Assembly: GCF_028275115.1 (NCBI RefSeq) | Contig: NZ_JAQCNH010000055.1 | Span: 93,563-157,562 of the forward strand | Length of the DNA stretch: 64,000 nt | Direction of reading: 5' to 3' | Source of the DNA: Halorientalis sp. | GTDB lineage: Archaea > Halobacteriota > Halobacteria > Halobacteriales > Haloarculaceae | Shown: one piece after another, positions 50,938-59,978 of the stretch | How positions within the stretch are numbered: position 1 is the stretch's first letter | How the letters are laid out: the number at the start of each line of letters is the position of its first letter | Made by a program: the position numbers and the translations under genes | Notes under the pieces: generated by a model | What the model saw: only the letters and a program-made list of their open reading frames with translations | Database searches by the model: none | Told to the model about the DNA's origin: nothing

Positions 50938-52767
50938 CTAGTCGTCGGCGCCGATTCCGAGATTGAGGTCGGTCGCGTCCTCGTCCTCGATGTCCGTCCC
51001 GGGAATCGCGGCCTCCAGTTCGATCGTGACGGTACAGCCACGGTCGGTGTTCTCGAATCCGATGTCGCCCTGCGAGAGGTCGACGATCCAGTCGATCAGC
51101 CAGAGCCCGACACTCGAACCGTGTTCGAGGGCGGTCTCCTCCCGGCGTTCGAGGACCTCGACCTCCTTGTATGGGATGCCGGGGCCGTTGTCGGCGACCC
51201 GGACGACGGCGTTGTCGTCGTCACACTCGGCGGTGACGGCGACCTGTGGGTCGTCGGCCTCGTTATGCATCGCGGCGTTTTCGACGACGTTGTCGATGGC
51301 GTGGGCGAGCGCCCAGTGGGCGTGGACCGGACAGGTGTCGGGCAGGTCGGTCTCGAAGGAGACCCCAGGGAACTCCCGATGGGTGGTCTCGATGGCCTCG
51401 CTGGCCATCTCGGCGACGTCGAACTCACTACGGGTCCGTTTACCCGAGAGCAGTTTCTCGACGGTCCGGGCCTTCTCGCTGGCGTCGAGCAGGTTGTCGC
51501 TTTTATCCATGATGGTCTGGAGGCGTTCGGCCTGCAGGCCGGAGGTCTCCTCGGCGAGCATCTGTGCGTTTGCCTTGACCACGGAGAGGTCGTTTCGGAC
51601 GTTGTGCCGTAACACGCGGCTGAGGACCTGCTTGAGCAGGTCGAGTTCCTGTTGTTGCTGCCGGAGGTCGGTCACGTCGTAACAGAGGACCGTCCAGCCC
51701 AGATGGTCACCGTCGTCGTCGAGGCGGGACACCCGGACGACGAAAGTTCGGGAGACACCGTTGATGCCGGTGGTGAACTCGTGACCGTCGAGTACGTCGG
51801 CGACCCCTGCAGGGGACGCGGCCGCGGTGCCGCTCTCGTCGCCCCGGATGCTGGGCAGCGACTCGGAGAGTTCGACCACACCGACGACACCGCGGCCGAC
51901 GGCCTCGTCCGTAACTCCGAGCACGAGTTTCGCCGCCTCGTTCAGTTCGATGACGGTCCCGTCGACGCTGTAGACGAGAATCGCCCCGTCGATGGCTTCG
52001 ATGAGGCTGTTTTCCGGCAGAGACACCACGTCGTAGTCGCTGAACCGGACCACTCCGAGGACGACGAAACTGTTGGCGAGGACGTAGACCAGCGGGTGAG
52101 GTTCGTACGGCAGGTCGAGGAAGGCAAAACCGACGGCAAAGAGGAGACCAGCTATGCCGCCGAGGACCAGCATCGTGTTGCGCCAGCGGTAAAGACGCTG
52201 GTCCGAACGCAGGGTGAAGCCGACGAGCAGTCCGACCATCCCCATCAGCAGGCCCAGCGAGTAGACACTCTGTGCGAGGGCGACCGGCCCGCTCTCGAAG
52301 GCAGGAGGCGAGAGCAAAGTGTTCGAGGTCGGGACGGACACCGACGACCAGTACAGCGAGTGTACCCCCGGTACCGCCGGGGCGGTGTTGGTCACGAGCA
52401 GGGCGACACAGACCGCCAGCGGGCCGCCGACCAACAGGAGCGCCGAGCGGCGGGCCAGCACGGCCCACTCGGTCCAGGCGACCACGAACAGGTACCAGAG
52501 GAAGACGACGACCGCCGCGAGAACGCCGAACAGTTTCCAGAAGAGTACCGTCGTCGTCACCGTCGGCGCGACCAGCGAGAGCAGGTACAAAAGCGACTGT
52601 AGGCTGCCGAGTACCGCGGCGGCGAGCAGATACTCCAGTCCCCGGACGTTCCGGTTCGTCCAGTACACGTACGCGAAAGCCGCCATCACGATCGTACTGA
52701 ACAGGTACCAACCCGCCCACAGCGCGTTCGCCAGCATCCGTGCTATCGACAGTCGACCACAGGCCAT
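50938..52767 (-). CDS. Sensor histidine kinase with 7TM N-terminus and PAS domain
   Basis: The protein has about seven N-terminal helices, a PAS domain (NSLIEAIDGAILVYSVDGT), a HisKA motif with His in SRVLRHNVRNDLSVVKAN, and HATPase_c with N-box (IDNVVENAAMHNE), G1 (VADNGPGI) and G2 (SSVGLWLIDWIV). It is similar in layout to the kinase at 28.7 kb, but no response regulator is adjacent, so its partner is elsewhere. I use the ATG at 52767; the second ATG at 52737 is the alternative. Confidence 0.9.
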   Translation of the reverse strand: MACGRLSIARMLANALWAGWYLFSTIVMAAFAYVYWTNRNVRGLEYLLAAAVLGSLQSLLYLLSLVAPTVTTTVLFWKLFGVLAAVVVFLWYLFVVAWTEWAVLARRSALLLVGGPLAVCVALLVTNTAPAVPGVHSLYWSSVSVPTSNTLLSPPAFESGPVALAQSVYSLGLLMGMVGLLVGFTLRSDQRLYRWRNTMLVLGGIAGLLFAVGFAFLDLPYEPHPLVYVLANSFVVLGVVRFSDYDVVSLPENSLIEAIDGAILVYSVDGTVIELNEAAKLVLGVTDEAVGRGVVGVVELSESLPSIRGDESGTAAASPAGVADVLDGHEFTTGINGVSRTFVVRVSRLDDDGDHLGWTVLCYDVTDLRQQQQELDLLKQVLSRVLRHNVRNDLSVVKANAQMLAEETSGLQAERLQTIMDKSDNLLDASEKARTVEKLLSGKRTRSEFDVAEMASEAIETTHREFPGVSFETDLPDTCPVHAHWALAHAIDNVVENAAMHNEADDPQVAVTAECDDDNAVVRVADNGPGIPYKEVEVLERREETALEHGSSVGLWLIDWIVDLSQGDIGFENTDRGCTVTIELEAAIPGTDIEDEDATDLNLGIGADD

Positions 52768-52945
52768 CTTGTAGGTTCGCCCCGAATTTTCAGTTTTGAT
52801 TCCACACGTGGGCGGCGTGCAATCACGGCGGCCGGCCGGCGCCCGTGGGGATAGTAACCCCTTAGTGACGCCGCGGGGACCAACGGACAATGACTGTTGT
52901 GACAGCCACGCCCGGGACCGGCCCCGGAGCGACGGGGTGTGACCG

Positions 52946-53965
52946 ATGACGAGCGTCAAGGATTTTCGCGTCGAGCGACCGGCCACGGCGACCGAACTGG
53001 GGCGGGGCGCGTTCGTGTTCACCGACGACTACTCGGTGTTCGACTGGGGGAAGATGCCCGACGACATCCCGAACAAAGGCGCGAGCCTCTGTGCGATGGG
53101 CGCGTACAACTTCGAGTTGCTCGAAGACGCGGGCGTCCCGACCCACTACGAGGGCGTTATCAGCGGCGGTGAGGTGGTCCCGCTCACCGAAGTCGCCGGT
53201 CCGCCCCGGGAGATGGCCATCGAACTCACACAGGTTCCGGACCTGCCACACGACGGCCGCGAGTACGATTACGACGCCTACTACGCCGACGCGGGGGAGA
53301 ATCACCTGATCCCCCTGGAGATCGTCTTCCGCAACACCGTTCCCGTCGGGTCGAGCCTCCGGTCCCGCGCCGACCCCACCGAGTTCGGCCTCGGTCACAG
53401 CGAGTGGCCCCAGAGAGTGGTCGACCTCCCCGAACCGGTCGTCGAGTTCTCGACGAAACTCGAGGCGTCGGACCGCTATCTCGCCCGGAGCGAGACCGAC
53501 CGGCTTGCCGGCTCAGTCGACGTCGACCGGCTCGAGGCGCTCGCTCTCGAGGTGAACGAAATCGTCACCGAACGGGCCAGTGAGGTCGGGCTGGTTCACG
53601 AGGACGGCAAGATCGAGACGTTTTACTACGACGGCGAAGTTCGAGTCGCCGACGTGGTTGGTACCTTCGACGAGAACCGGTTTTCCGTCGCCGGACAGGA
53701 GGTCTCCAAGGAGGTTATTCGGCAGTACCACAAGCGGACCCAGCCCGAGTGGGTCGAGGCCGTCACCGAAGCCAAAGAACGGGCCAGAGCCGAGGACGTA
53801 GCCGACTGGAAGTCACGCTGTGAGCGCGAACCCGAACCGCTCCCGGGTCACGTCGTCGACGCTGCCAGAGACCTCTACACGGCCGGGACGAACGCCTACG
53901 TTGGGCGAGAACTGTTCGACGCACCGCCGCTCGACACGGCCGTCGAGACCATCCAGTCCCTCTAA
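52946..53965 (+). CDS. purC: Phosphoribosylaminoimidazole-succinocarboxamide synthase
   Basis: The 339-residue SAICAR synthase shows GAFVFTDDYSVFDWGKMPDD, PLEIVFRNTVPVGSS and the acidic DxExNKxxE-like region (GLVHEDGKIETFYYDGEVRV). Length over 330 is normal for the archaeal form, longer than bacterial PurC. It catalyses step 8 of de novo purine synthesis in the cytosol. The stop overlaps the convergent small membrane gene by 4 bases. Confidence 0.93.
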   Translation: MTSVKDFRVERPATATELGRGAFVFTDDYSVFDWGKMPDDIPNKGASLCAMGAYNFELLEDAGVPTHYEGVISGGEVVPLTEVAGPPREMAIELTQVPDLPHDGREYDYDAYYADAGENHLIPLEIVFRNTVPVGSSLRSRADPTEFGLGHSEWPQRVVDLPEPVVEFSTKLEASDRYLARSETDRLAGSVDVDRLEALALEVNEIVTERASEVGLVHEDGKIETFYYDGEVRVADVVGTFDENRFSVAGQEVSKEVIRQYHKRTQPEWVEAVTEAKERARAEDVADWKSRCEREPEPLPGHVVDAARDLYTAGTNAYVGRELFDAPPLDTAVETIQSL

Positions 53966-54315
53966 GAACCCGACCCAGAGCCGGAGGGTCGGGGGCGGAG
54001 GAACCGCGCCGAAATCGGCCCGACGATACAGAGAGCCCCGCCGAACACTGTCGGAACTACCCACAGCGGTGCGTCCCAGATGACGAGGAAGGTAAGGAAC
54101 GACAGACCCATGGCGACGACACCCCCGACAGGCGCGAGTTTCGGCTTCGAGAGCGCGAGCAGTCCCATCCCGGAGATGCCGACCCCCATGTTCATCACGA
54201 ACAGGATCGGAACAATGAATCCGAATCTGTCATCCTGTGTCAGGTAGCCGACGGTAAGCATGCCGGCGAAGATGAGGACGACGCCCCCCAGTTCGGTCAG
54301 TTTGTTCGACAGCAT
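53962..54315 (-). CDS. Small membrane protein
   Basis: The 117-residue protein has four transmembrane helices and the polar end RFLRPRPSGSGSGS. No family recognised. It ends in a 4-base convergent overlap with purC. The ATG at 54315 (MLSNKLTELGGV) fits. Confidence 0.65.
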   Translation of the reverse strand: MLSNKLTELGGVVLIFAGMLTVGYLTQDDRFGFIVPILFVMNMGVGISGMGLLALSKPKLAPVGGVVAMGLSFLTFLVIWDAPLWVVPTVFGGALCIVGPISARFLRPRPSGSGSGS

Positions 54316-54582
54316 TGTGCCTGTATTTTTCGTCGTGGATAATAAATGCACCCGAACAAATCTGGTATTTAATATAGTGGGGAGTCAGTTCGGGCCGTGT
54401 CGGGGACTCACTCGTTCCCACCGGCGTCCTGTCGGTCGGCCCGTTCACGGGTCACCACGCTCCCCGTTCGGTCGTTTGGGGCGTGCCGGTTCGCTCCGCT
54501 GTTCGGGCTCCTCCATCGTCGCTCGCTCTTCGGTCGCACTCCGGTCAGCCGTTCGACCGCGAGGCCAACTCACTCGCTGTCC
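54316..54582. other. Intergenic spacer, no gene
   Basis: The 267 bases hold a TATA-like atttaatatag (near 54366) but no coding frame of note on either strand. Confidence 0.4.
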
Positions 54583-55566
54583 TCAGTCGTCTGCTTCGCT
54601 TTCCTCCCCGCCCCGATTCGCTACAATCTCGCCGAGCCCGTCGATGGGCCGGTCGGGATTGGCGTCGTCAAGTACCTCGGGTGAGCCCAGTTGCACCGCG
54701 TCGGTGTCGAGGTCGTCGCGCAGGGTCGTCCGGCCGCGGTGGACCGAGACGGCGTCGTTGAGGTGGAGTGTGATCGCCTCGATGAGGGCTTCGGCTTCCA
54801 GCGGCTGGCCGATACGCTGCAGGTCCTCTTCGTTCGCGTCGTCGGGCACGTTGAACGCCCGCTGGGTGATAATCGGCCCCTGGTCGAGGTCGGTCGTGAC
54901 GTAGTGCGCTGTGACACCGGCGATACGGACCCCCGCCTCGATAGCCTGCATGTACGCCGACGCGCCGGGGAACGCGGGCAACAGGGAGGGGTGGACGTTG
55001 ATGATCCTGTTCTCGTACCGAAAGACCACGTCCGGGCTGAGGATGCGCATGTAGCGCGCCAGGACCACGAGGTCGACCTCGTACTCCTGCAGGAGGTCGA
55101 GCATGTGGCCCTCGTCGGGCGTCCCCTTCTCGTCGCCGACGTCGTGGAAGGGGACGTCGTACTTCTCGGCCAGCGGTCGCAGATTGGGGTGATTGCCGAT
55201 GACGACGCGCACCTCCGCGCCGAGGTCACCGTTGGCCCAGGCCTCGAAGATAGCCTCCAGGCAGTGGGACTCCTTCGTGACGAGGACGGCCATGGTCTGG
55301 GTTTCGCGCTCGGCGGGGAACCGGACTTGGATGTCGACGCCGAGGTCCTCGCCGAGCTCGTCGGCGTCCTCCCGGAGTTTCGTTTCGGTGCAGACCATCT
55401 CGGACGTGTCGACGTGCATGGTCATCCGGAAGACGCCCTCCCTGACGGCTTGGTCGAGGTCCTCGATGTTGATGCCCCGCTCGAACAGCAGGGAGGTGAC
55501 GTTCGCGATGAGACCGGTGTCGTCTTCTCCAACGACGGTGATCTCTGTCAGTTTGTGTTTTTTCAC
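54583..55566 (-). CDS. purU: Formyltetrahydrofolate deformylase
   Basis: The 327-residue protein has an N-terminal ACT domain (KKHKLTEITVVGEDDTGLIA, then FRMTMHVDTSEM) and a formyltransferase domain (TMAVLVTKESHCLEAIFEAW, IINVHPSLLPAFPGASAY, GVTAHYVTTDLDQGPIITQ with the HPS and Asp catalytic set). PurU hydrolyses 10-formyl-THF to supply formate for purine synthesis. It starts at GTG 55566 (a GTG at 55575 is possible). The C-terminal extension of about 40 acidic residues is unusual compared with bacterial PurU. Confidence 0.92.
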   Translation of the reverse strand: MKKHKLTEITVVGEDDTGLIANVTSLLFERGINIEDLDQAVREGVFRMTMHVDTSEMVCTETKLREDADELGEDLGVDIQVRFPAERETQTMAVLVTKESHCLEAIFEAWANGDLGAEVRVVIGNHPNLRPLAEKYDVPFHDVGDEKGTPDEGHMLDLLQEYEVDLVVLARYMRILSPDVVFRYENRIINVHPSLLPAFPGASAYMQAIEAGVRIAGVTAHYVTTDLDQGPIITQRAFNVPDDANEEDLQRIGQPLEAEALIEAITLHLNDAVSVHRGRTTLRDDLDTDAVQLGSPEVLDDANPDRPIDGLGEIVANRGGEESEADD

Positions 55567-55741
55567 TGTAACCACCAGCTGGCACTGTCGGCGACCGCAG
55601 TCATGATATCTCTGTGCAACGCCCGGCGAAAAAGGTTGTTTTTCGATGTGCTGTCGGCCAACCGACGCGGCGGTCGTTTCACGGACCTGAAAGCTGCCAT
55701 AGATATTTGTACGTGGTGGAGTTACGCCTGTACAATAGTGT

Positions 55742-56635
55742 ATGCCGGTCACTGTGTTGTACGCTGACGGCGACGACCGGACCCGGACGGCGACAGCGAA
55801 AGCACTGTCCGGGGCCGGACTCGACGTCCACGAGGCTGCAAACCTCGAGACGGCATCGGAGACGCTCACGACAGTAGCAGTCGACTGTGTCGTGGCGGCG
55901 TACACCCTTCCCGACGGGGATGGACTGGAGCTGTTTACCACGGCCCGGGAGGCCGTGCCCGATACGCCCTGTATCCTCTTTGCCGACGTGACGACGGGTC
56001 AAGTCGACACGACTGGTTTCGAGGGGATAGTCGCGGAGTTCCTCACCAGGGGACACCCGAACGCACACGACCGGTTGCGGCGGCTGATCGACGAACTCGT
56101 CACACGGCGGAGTCAGGTTGGGTATCCGCTGCCGGACCATGAGGAAACGCGGCTCGCGGCGCTCAACCGGTACGACATCGAGGGACTGGCTGCACAGGAG
56201 GCGCTCGACCGGCTGACGGAACTGGCGTTGCGTCACTTCGGGGTCCACCGGGCGTTCGTCGGCATCCTCGACGAACACGAAGAACGGTTCCTCTCGTGTC
56301 AGGGTCCGGCTCTCGACCCGTTGGCGCGGGAGAAGACGATGTGCACCCACGCGATACTCGAGCCCGACGTGATGACCATCGAGGACACACACGACGACGC
56401 CCGCTTCGAACACAACGACGCGCTGGACCGGTTGGATATCCGCGCCTACGCTGGCGTGCCGCTTCACGGACCCGACGGCGCGGCCCTCGGGAGTTTCTGT
56501 CTCACCGACGACGAACCGCGGTCGTTCTCCGAGTCGGAGGTTCAGTATCTGCAGTTGCTGGCCGGCGAGGCGGCCGAGCAGCTAGATCTCAGGCGTCGCC
56601 TGCGAGCGGCACGGGGGGAGGGCGAACACCGATGA
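55742..56635 (+). CDS. Pseudo-receiver/GAF protein
   Basis: Residues 1-115 look like a response-regulator receiver (VTVLYADGDDRTRTATAKAL), but the phospho-acceptor region reads VDCVVAAYTLPDGDG: the usual Asp is replaced, so phosphorylation is unlikely. A GAF domain follows (LALRHFGVHRAFVGILDEHE, CTHAILEPDVMTIEDTHDDA, YAGVPLHGPDGAALGSFCL). It overlaps the start of the next gene as ATGA, so the two are likely partners. Likely ligand-sensing protein with a degenerate receiver. Confidence 0.78.
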   Translation: MPVTVLYADGDDRTRTATAKALSGAGLDVHEAANLETASETLTTVAVDCVVAAYTLPDGDGLELFTTAREAVPDTPCILFADVTTGQVDTTGFEGIVAEFLTRGHPNAHDRLRRLIDELVTRRSQVGYPLPDHEETRLAALNRYDIEGLAAQEALDRLTELALRHFGVHRAFVGILDEHEERFLSCQGPALDPLAREKTMCTHAILEPDVMTIEDTHDDARFEHNDALDRLDIRAYAGVPLHGPDGAALGSFCLTDDEPRSFSESEVQYLQLLAGEAAEQLDLRRRLRAARGEGEHR

Positions 56636-57291
56636 GTCAGGACGCACAGCAGCGCTATCAGTTCGACGAACTGCCGATCGAGCCAGTCCGGCCAGGGACG
56701 AACCTGCTCGTCGCCGGCCCACCGTTCGCCGGGACGAACGCGGTCGCGCTCCGGATGCTCGCGGCCGGCGAACGGGCCGGAGACGGGGTAGTCCTCGTCG
56801 CTGCCGACGATACAGGCACGACGATTCTGGACGATTACAGCGGCGTCGGCGGCACGTTCGACCGGGCGCGGATGGCCGTCATCGAGTGTGGCTCGACGAG
56901 CGGCAGTAGCGACGACACGAACATCAAAACTGTGCGCTCGCCCGGCGACCTGACCGGCATCGGCATCGAGTTCTCCTCGCTGTACGAGGGGCTGTACACC
57001 GGAGGCGTCGAGCGGGTTCGAACCGGGCTACTCTCGATTTCGACACTGTTGATGTACGTCGACGAACTTCAACCGGTCTACCGATTCCTCCACACGGTCA
57101 CCGGCCGCGTCCGGTCGGCCGACGGAGTGGCGGCCTGTGTGGTCGACCCGAGCGCACGGGACGAGCGCACGGTCAGTTCGATCGCCCAGACGTTTGACGG
57201 TCGTGTCGACGTGCGCCGGACCGACGACGGCAAGCATCAACTCCGAGTTCGGGGTCTCCCCGACCAGCCAGAGGGCTGGCAGAAGATTTAA
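56632..57291 (+). CDS. Degenerate RecA/KaiC-like protein coupled to the GAF protein
   Basis: The 219-residue protein shows a RecA-like start (VRPGTNLLVAGPPFAGTNAVAL) with the P-loop Lys replaced (GPPFAGTN), a Walker B-like VVLVAADD, and later strands (ACVVDPSARDER). It resembles the protein at 35.5 kb. Its ATG lies inside the TGA of the preceding gene. It probably binds but does not hydrolyse nucleotide, or acts as a signalling partner. Confidence 0.75.
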   Translation: MSQDAQQRYQFDELPIEPVRPGTNLLVAGPPFAGTNAVALRMLAAGERAGDGVVLVAADDTGTTILDDYSGVGGTFDRARMAVIECGSTSGSSDDTNIKTVRSPGDLTGIGIEFSSLYEGLYTGGVERVRTGLLSISTLLMYVDELQPVYRFLHTVTGRVRSADGVAACVVDPSARDERTVSSIAQTFDGRVDVRRTDDGKHQLRVRGLPDQPEGWQKI

Positions 57292-58241
57292 TCGGCGCTG
57301 GTCCCGTCGCGGTCCTCTTCGAGGGTCACCAGTCGCTCGACCGCCGGCAACTCGGCGTCTCTCTCCGTCAGCACGTCGATACGTCGGCGCACCTTGTCCG
57401 TCGCGTACTCGATCAGCGGCGTCGGGTCGATGTCTTCTGTTCGGGTCGCCTCGACGGCCTCGGAGACGAACGGCAGCAGGTTCATCAGTGTGTCCTGTAC
57501 GACGGTCTCGTCGACGCGCTCTTCGTGGATAAGGTGTCGAACTTTCTGCATCCCGAAGCCGACGTGTCGACCCTCGTCGCTCCGGATGTAGTTGATCCCC
57601 TCGACTAGCCCTTCGAGTTCGGGGGTGTCGACGTCGTCGTCGTAGACGTCGGGGCCACCGTCGCTGAACCGCGCGGAAATGCCGTAGTAGCCGGTTTGTG
57701 CCAGCACCGACTCGACGGTGAGGTGGTAGTGGCAGTATGCCTTCGCGCGGTTCTCGGGAGTGTCGTCGGTCAGAAGTCGCTCCATAGCTTCCTCCGTCCG
57801 GTCGAACAGTTCGACGTACCCCTCGGGAAAGTACCGCTGGTCGGTGGGCCGAGTGACCTCGGCGTCCTCCGCTCTCGCAACCGGATCGATGACTTCGCGC
57901 CAGTACCGGTCGAAAAACTGGGTGTGTTTGGCCTCTTCGTAGATCTGGGTGGAGAGAAACATCTGGTCGTCGATGTCGTCGAGCACCATCCCTAGCGGCA
58001 TCAGGTCCTCCGTGACTGCTTCCTCGCCCGCCCCGAACAGCGCGAGCGTCGTCCGCAGTGCCTCGAACTTCTCTTCGTCGCCGTCGTGAGCCAGCAGGCG
58101 CTCGCGGTCCTGCTCGAGCAGTTCCTGTGGGACGTCCTCGCAGGGGTCCCAGTGGCGGTAGACGGCGTTGCGGAAGTATCCACCGGCGAACGAGTCCGGA
58201 TCGATGCGCATGTCACGACTGGTGTCCCTGATCTGTGTCAT
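57288..58241 (-). CDS. R2-like ligand-binding oxidase (R2lox)
   Basis: The 317-residue ferritin-like protein keeps the R2lox residue set with correct spacing: Glu74 and Val76 (GEEAVTED), Glu103 and His106 (EEAKH), Tyr172 and Glu177 (YHLTVE), Glu223 and His226 (EGRH). The Val/Tyr pair are the residues joined by the ether crosslink in characterised R2lox, and the metal site is Mn/Fe. It is not a ribonucleotide reductase subunit although often named one. Its stop overlaps the RecA-like gene stop by 4 bases. Confidence 0.9.
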   Translation of the reverse strand: MTQIRDTSRDMRIDPDSFAGGYFRNAVYRHWDPCEDVPQELLEQDRERLLAHDGDEEKFEALRTTLALFGAGEEAVTEDLMPLGMVLDDIDDQMFLSTQIYEEAKHTQFFDRYWREVIDPVARAEDAEVTRPTDQRYFPEGYVELFDRTEEAMERLLTDDTPENRAKAYCHYHLTVESVLAQTGYYGISARFSDGGPDVYDDDVDTPELEGLVEGINYIRSDEGRHVGFGMQKVRHLIHEERVDETVVQDTLMNLLPFVSEAVEATRTEDIDPTPLIEYATDKVRRRIDVLTERDAELPAVERLVTLEEDRDGTSAD

Positions 58242-58416
58242 GGGATGGTACTTGCCAACGCGGCACCCGTGATTAACCCTGGTGCCACAGTGTCGAGGGA
58301 GTTTTACACAGACCGACTTTCGGTAAGGTTCTTTTGATGTCATCTATCTAGAAATAAAGTTGGCATACGGTTAGAGATAACAAATGTTAACCTCGACGGT
58401 CACGCCAATCCTGACG

Positions 58417-58674
58417 ATGACTACGTACACCGCGACCGTGACGGTCCGGCTGAAACACGGGGTGCTCGACCCGGAGGCCGAGACGACTCAGCGCCAACTC
58501 GAACGGCTGGGCTTCGACCTGGACGACCTCCGGTCGGCCGACCAGTTCGAGATCGACGTGGACGCCGACGACGCCGACGCGGCAACGGAGCGCGCCGACG
58601 AGATGGCCGAGCGACTGCTCGCGAACCCGACCATACACGACTACACCGTGGCGGTCGCCGAACGGGACACATGA
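58417..58674 (+). CDS. purS: Phosphoribosylformylglycinamidine synthase subunit PurS
   Basis: The 85-residue PurS (MTTYTATVTVRLKHGVLDPE, then LGFDLDDLRSADQFEIDVDA) is the small subunit that joins PurL and PurQ into FGAM synthase. It is followed 76 bases later by purQ in the usual order; purL is outside the window. The start at ATG 58417 gives the standard length. Confidence 0.93.
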   Translation: MTTYTATVTVRLKHGVLDPEAETTQRQLERLGFDLDDLRSADQFEIDVDADDADAATERADEMAERLLANPTIHDYTVAVAERDT

Positions 58675-58750
58675 CCCCACTCACTCCCGCTCGCGGCCGA
58701 CGGACGCTCGTCGCCCGCCCGGTCACAGTCGCCACCAGGGGGTGGCTCGT

Positions 58751-59428
58751 GTGACGGTCTCGGTGATTCAGTTCGGTGGGTCGAACTGCGACCGTGACGC
58801 CGTGCGGGCGCTCGGCGAACTCGGCGTCGACGCCGAACTCGTCTGGCACGAGGACGGACTCCTCAACGACACCAGCGGTGTCGTCCTCCCCGGCGGCTTC
58901 TCGTACGGCGACTACCTCCGGGCTGGCGCGATGGCCGCCCACTCGCCTATCGTCGCGGCAGTCCGGGAGGCCGCCGGGTCCGGGACGCCCGTGCTGGGCG
59001 TCTGTAACGGCGCACAAATCGGCTCCGAATCCGGACTCACGCCGGGTGCGTTCACCACCAACCGGAGCGCCCGCTTCCAGTGTGAGCACGTCCACCTTCG
59101 CGTCGAGAACGCCGACACCCCCTGGACCGCCGCCTACGAAGAAGGCGAGGTGATCGAACTCCCCATCGCTCACGGTGAAGGACGCTTCGAGGTGGCGGAC
59201 GAGCGGTTGGAGGAACTCGACCGCGAGAACCGAGTCCTGTTCCGGTACTGCGACAGCGAGGGGACCGTCACCGAGGACGCAAATCCCAACGGCTCGAAGC
59301 ACAACGTCGCGGGCGTGCTCGGCGAACGGGACTCGGTCGCCGTGCTGATGCCCCACCCCGAACGGGCCGCACTGCCCGACATCGGCCCGACGGACGGGCA
59401 GGGCGTTCTCGAAGGATTCACCGAATAG
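58751..59428 (+). CDS. purQ: Phosphoribosylformylglycinamidine synthase glutaminase subunit
   Basis: The 225-residue class I glutamine amidotransferase begins MTVSVIQFGGSNCDRDAVRA. The catalytic Cys lies in GVCNGAQIGS and the His-Glu dyad in MPHPERAAL. It releases ammonia from glutamine for PurL with PurS. The preferred start is the GTG at 58751; GTG 58742 adds three residues. Confidence 0.95.
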   Translation: MTVSVIQFGGSNCDRDAVRALGELGVDAELVWHEDGLLNDTSGVVLPGGFSYGDYLRAGAMAAHSPIVAAVREAAGSGTPVLGVCNGAQIGSESGLTPGAFTTNRSARFQCEHVHLRVENADTPWTAAYEEGEVIELPIAHGEGRFEVADERLEELDRENRVLFRYCDSEGTVTEDANPNGSKHNVAGVLGERDSVAVLMPHPERAALPDIGPTDGQGVLEGFTE

Positions 59429-59510
59429 GCGCTTCCAGCCCGCGAATATCTATCGCTCTTTTTTCGGGAATGCGACGAGGACTGAAATTTTGTCGGCCCG
59501 TAGTTCGAGT

Positions 59511-59854
59511 ATGGCGACGACAGACGGGGCCGTCGGGAACGAGCGTGTCTGACTGGTCGAACGCACCTACGGCGACGACGTCTCTGCGAACGAAGTGAGT
59601 CGAGGCTGGTGAGAGTTTGCTCTCACGGTGAGCAGAACAGGGTCATTCTGACCTACGCCACGCCGGACGACCGGCAGGAGTATTGCAAGGAGCGCGCCCT
59701 GACGGGTTTCACTGGTCCCGGACGGGCCACGACGGTGTCACTGGAGACCGAACCGGAGAACCTCGGAACCGCCGGCGACCCGGACACCCAGGCGCGCTAC
59801 GCCGGCGAAGTCGAGCGGATGATCGAGAGCCACGACCCCGACGACACGCTGTAG
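59511..59854 (+). pseudogene. Decayed small haloarchaeal gene
   Basis: From ATG 59511 the frame reads MATTDGAVGNERV, then TGA, then LVERTYGDDVSANEVSRGW, then another TGA. After a frameshift a second frame gives NRVILTYATPDDRQEYCKER and ends PDDTL at 59854. The pieces together look like one small acidic protein with two in-frame stops and one frameshift. The function of the intact family is unknown to me. Confidence 0.6.
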
Positions 59855-59864
59855 TCGACGCTCA

Positions 59865-59940
59865 CCCTCCGCCTCGCGGGTCCTCCCTCCCCGCTCGCCC
59901 TCCGCCTCGCGGGTCCTCCCTCCCCGCTCGCCCTCCGCCC
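59865..59940. repeat. 33-base tandem repeat, 2.3 copies
   Basis: Unit 59865-59897 is repeated exactly at 59898-59930, with a partial third copy to 59940. Composition is C-rich. It lies between the pseudogene and the membrane gene. Confidence 0.85.
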
Positions 59941-59978
59941 AGCACACTTATAAATCAGCTGTCCGACGTGTTCGGTAG

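Noticed and set aside
54691..55767. A 358-codon plus-strand frame antisense to purU
   Set aside because: Valine/aspartate-rich antisense shadow of a well-recognised gene.
57288..58241. Ribonucleotide reductase small subunit
   Set aside because: The Val76/Tyr172 pair and the spacing of metal ligands identify R2lox instead.
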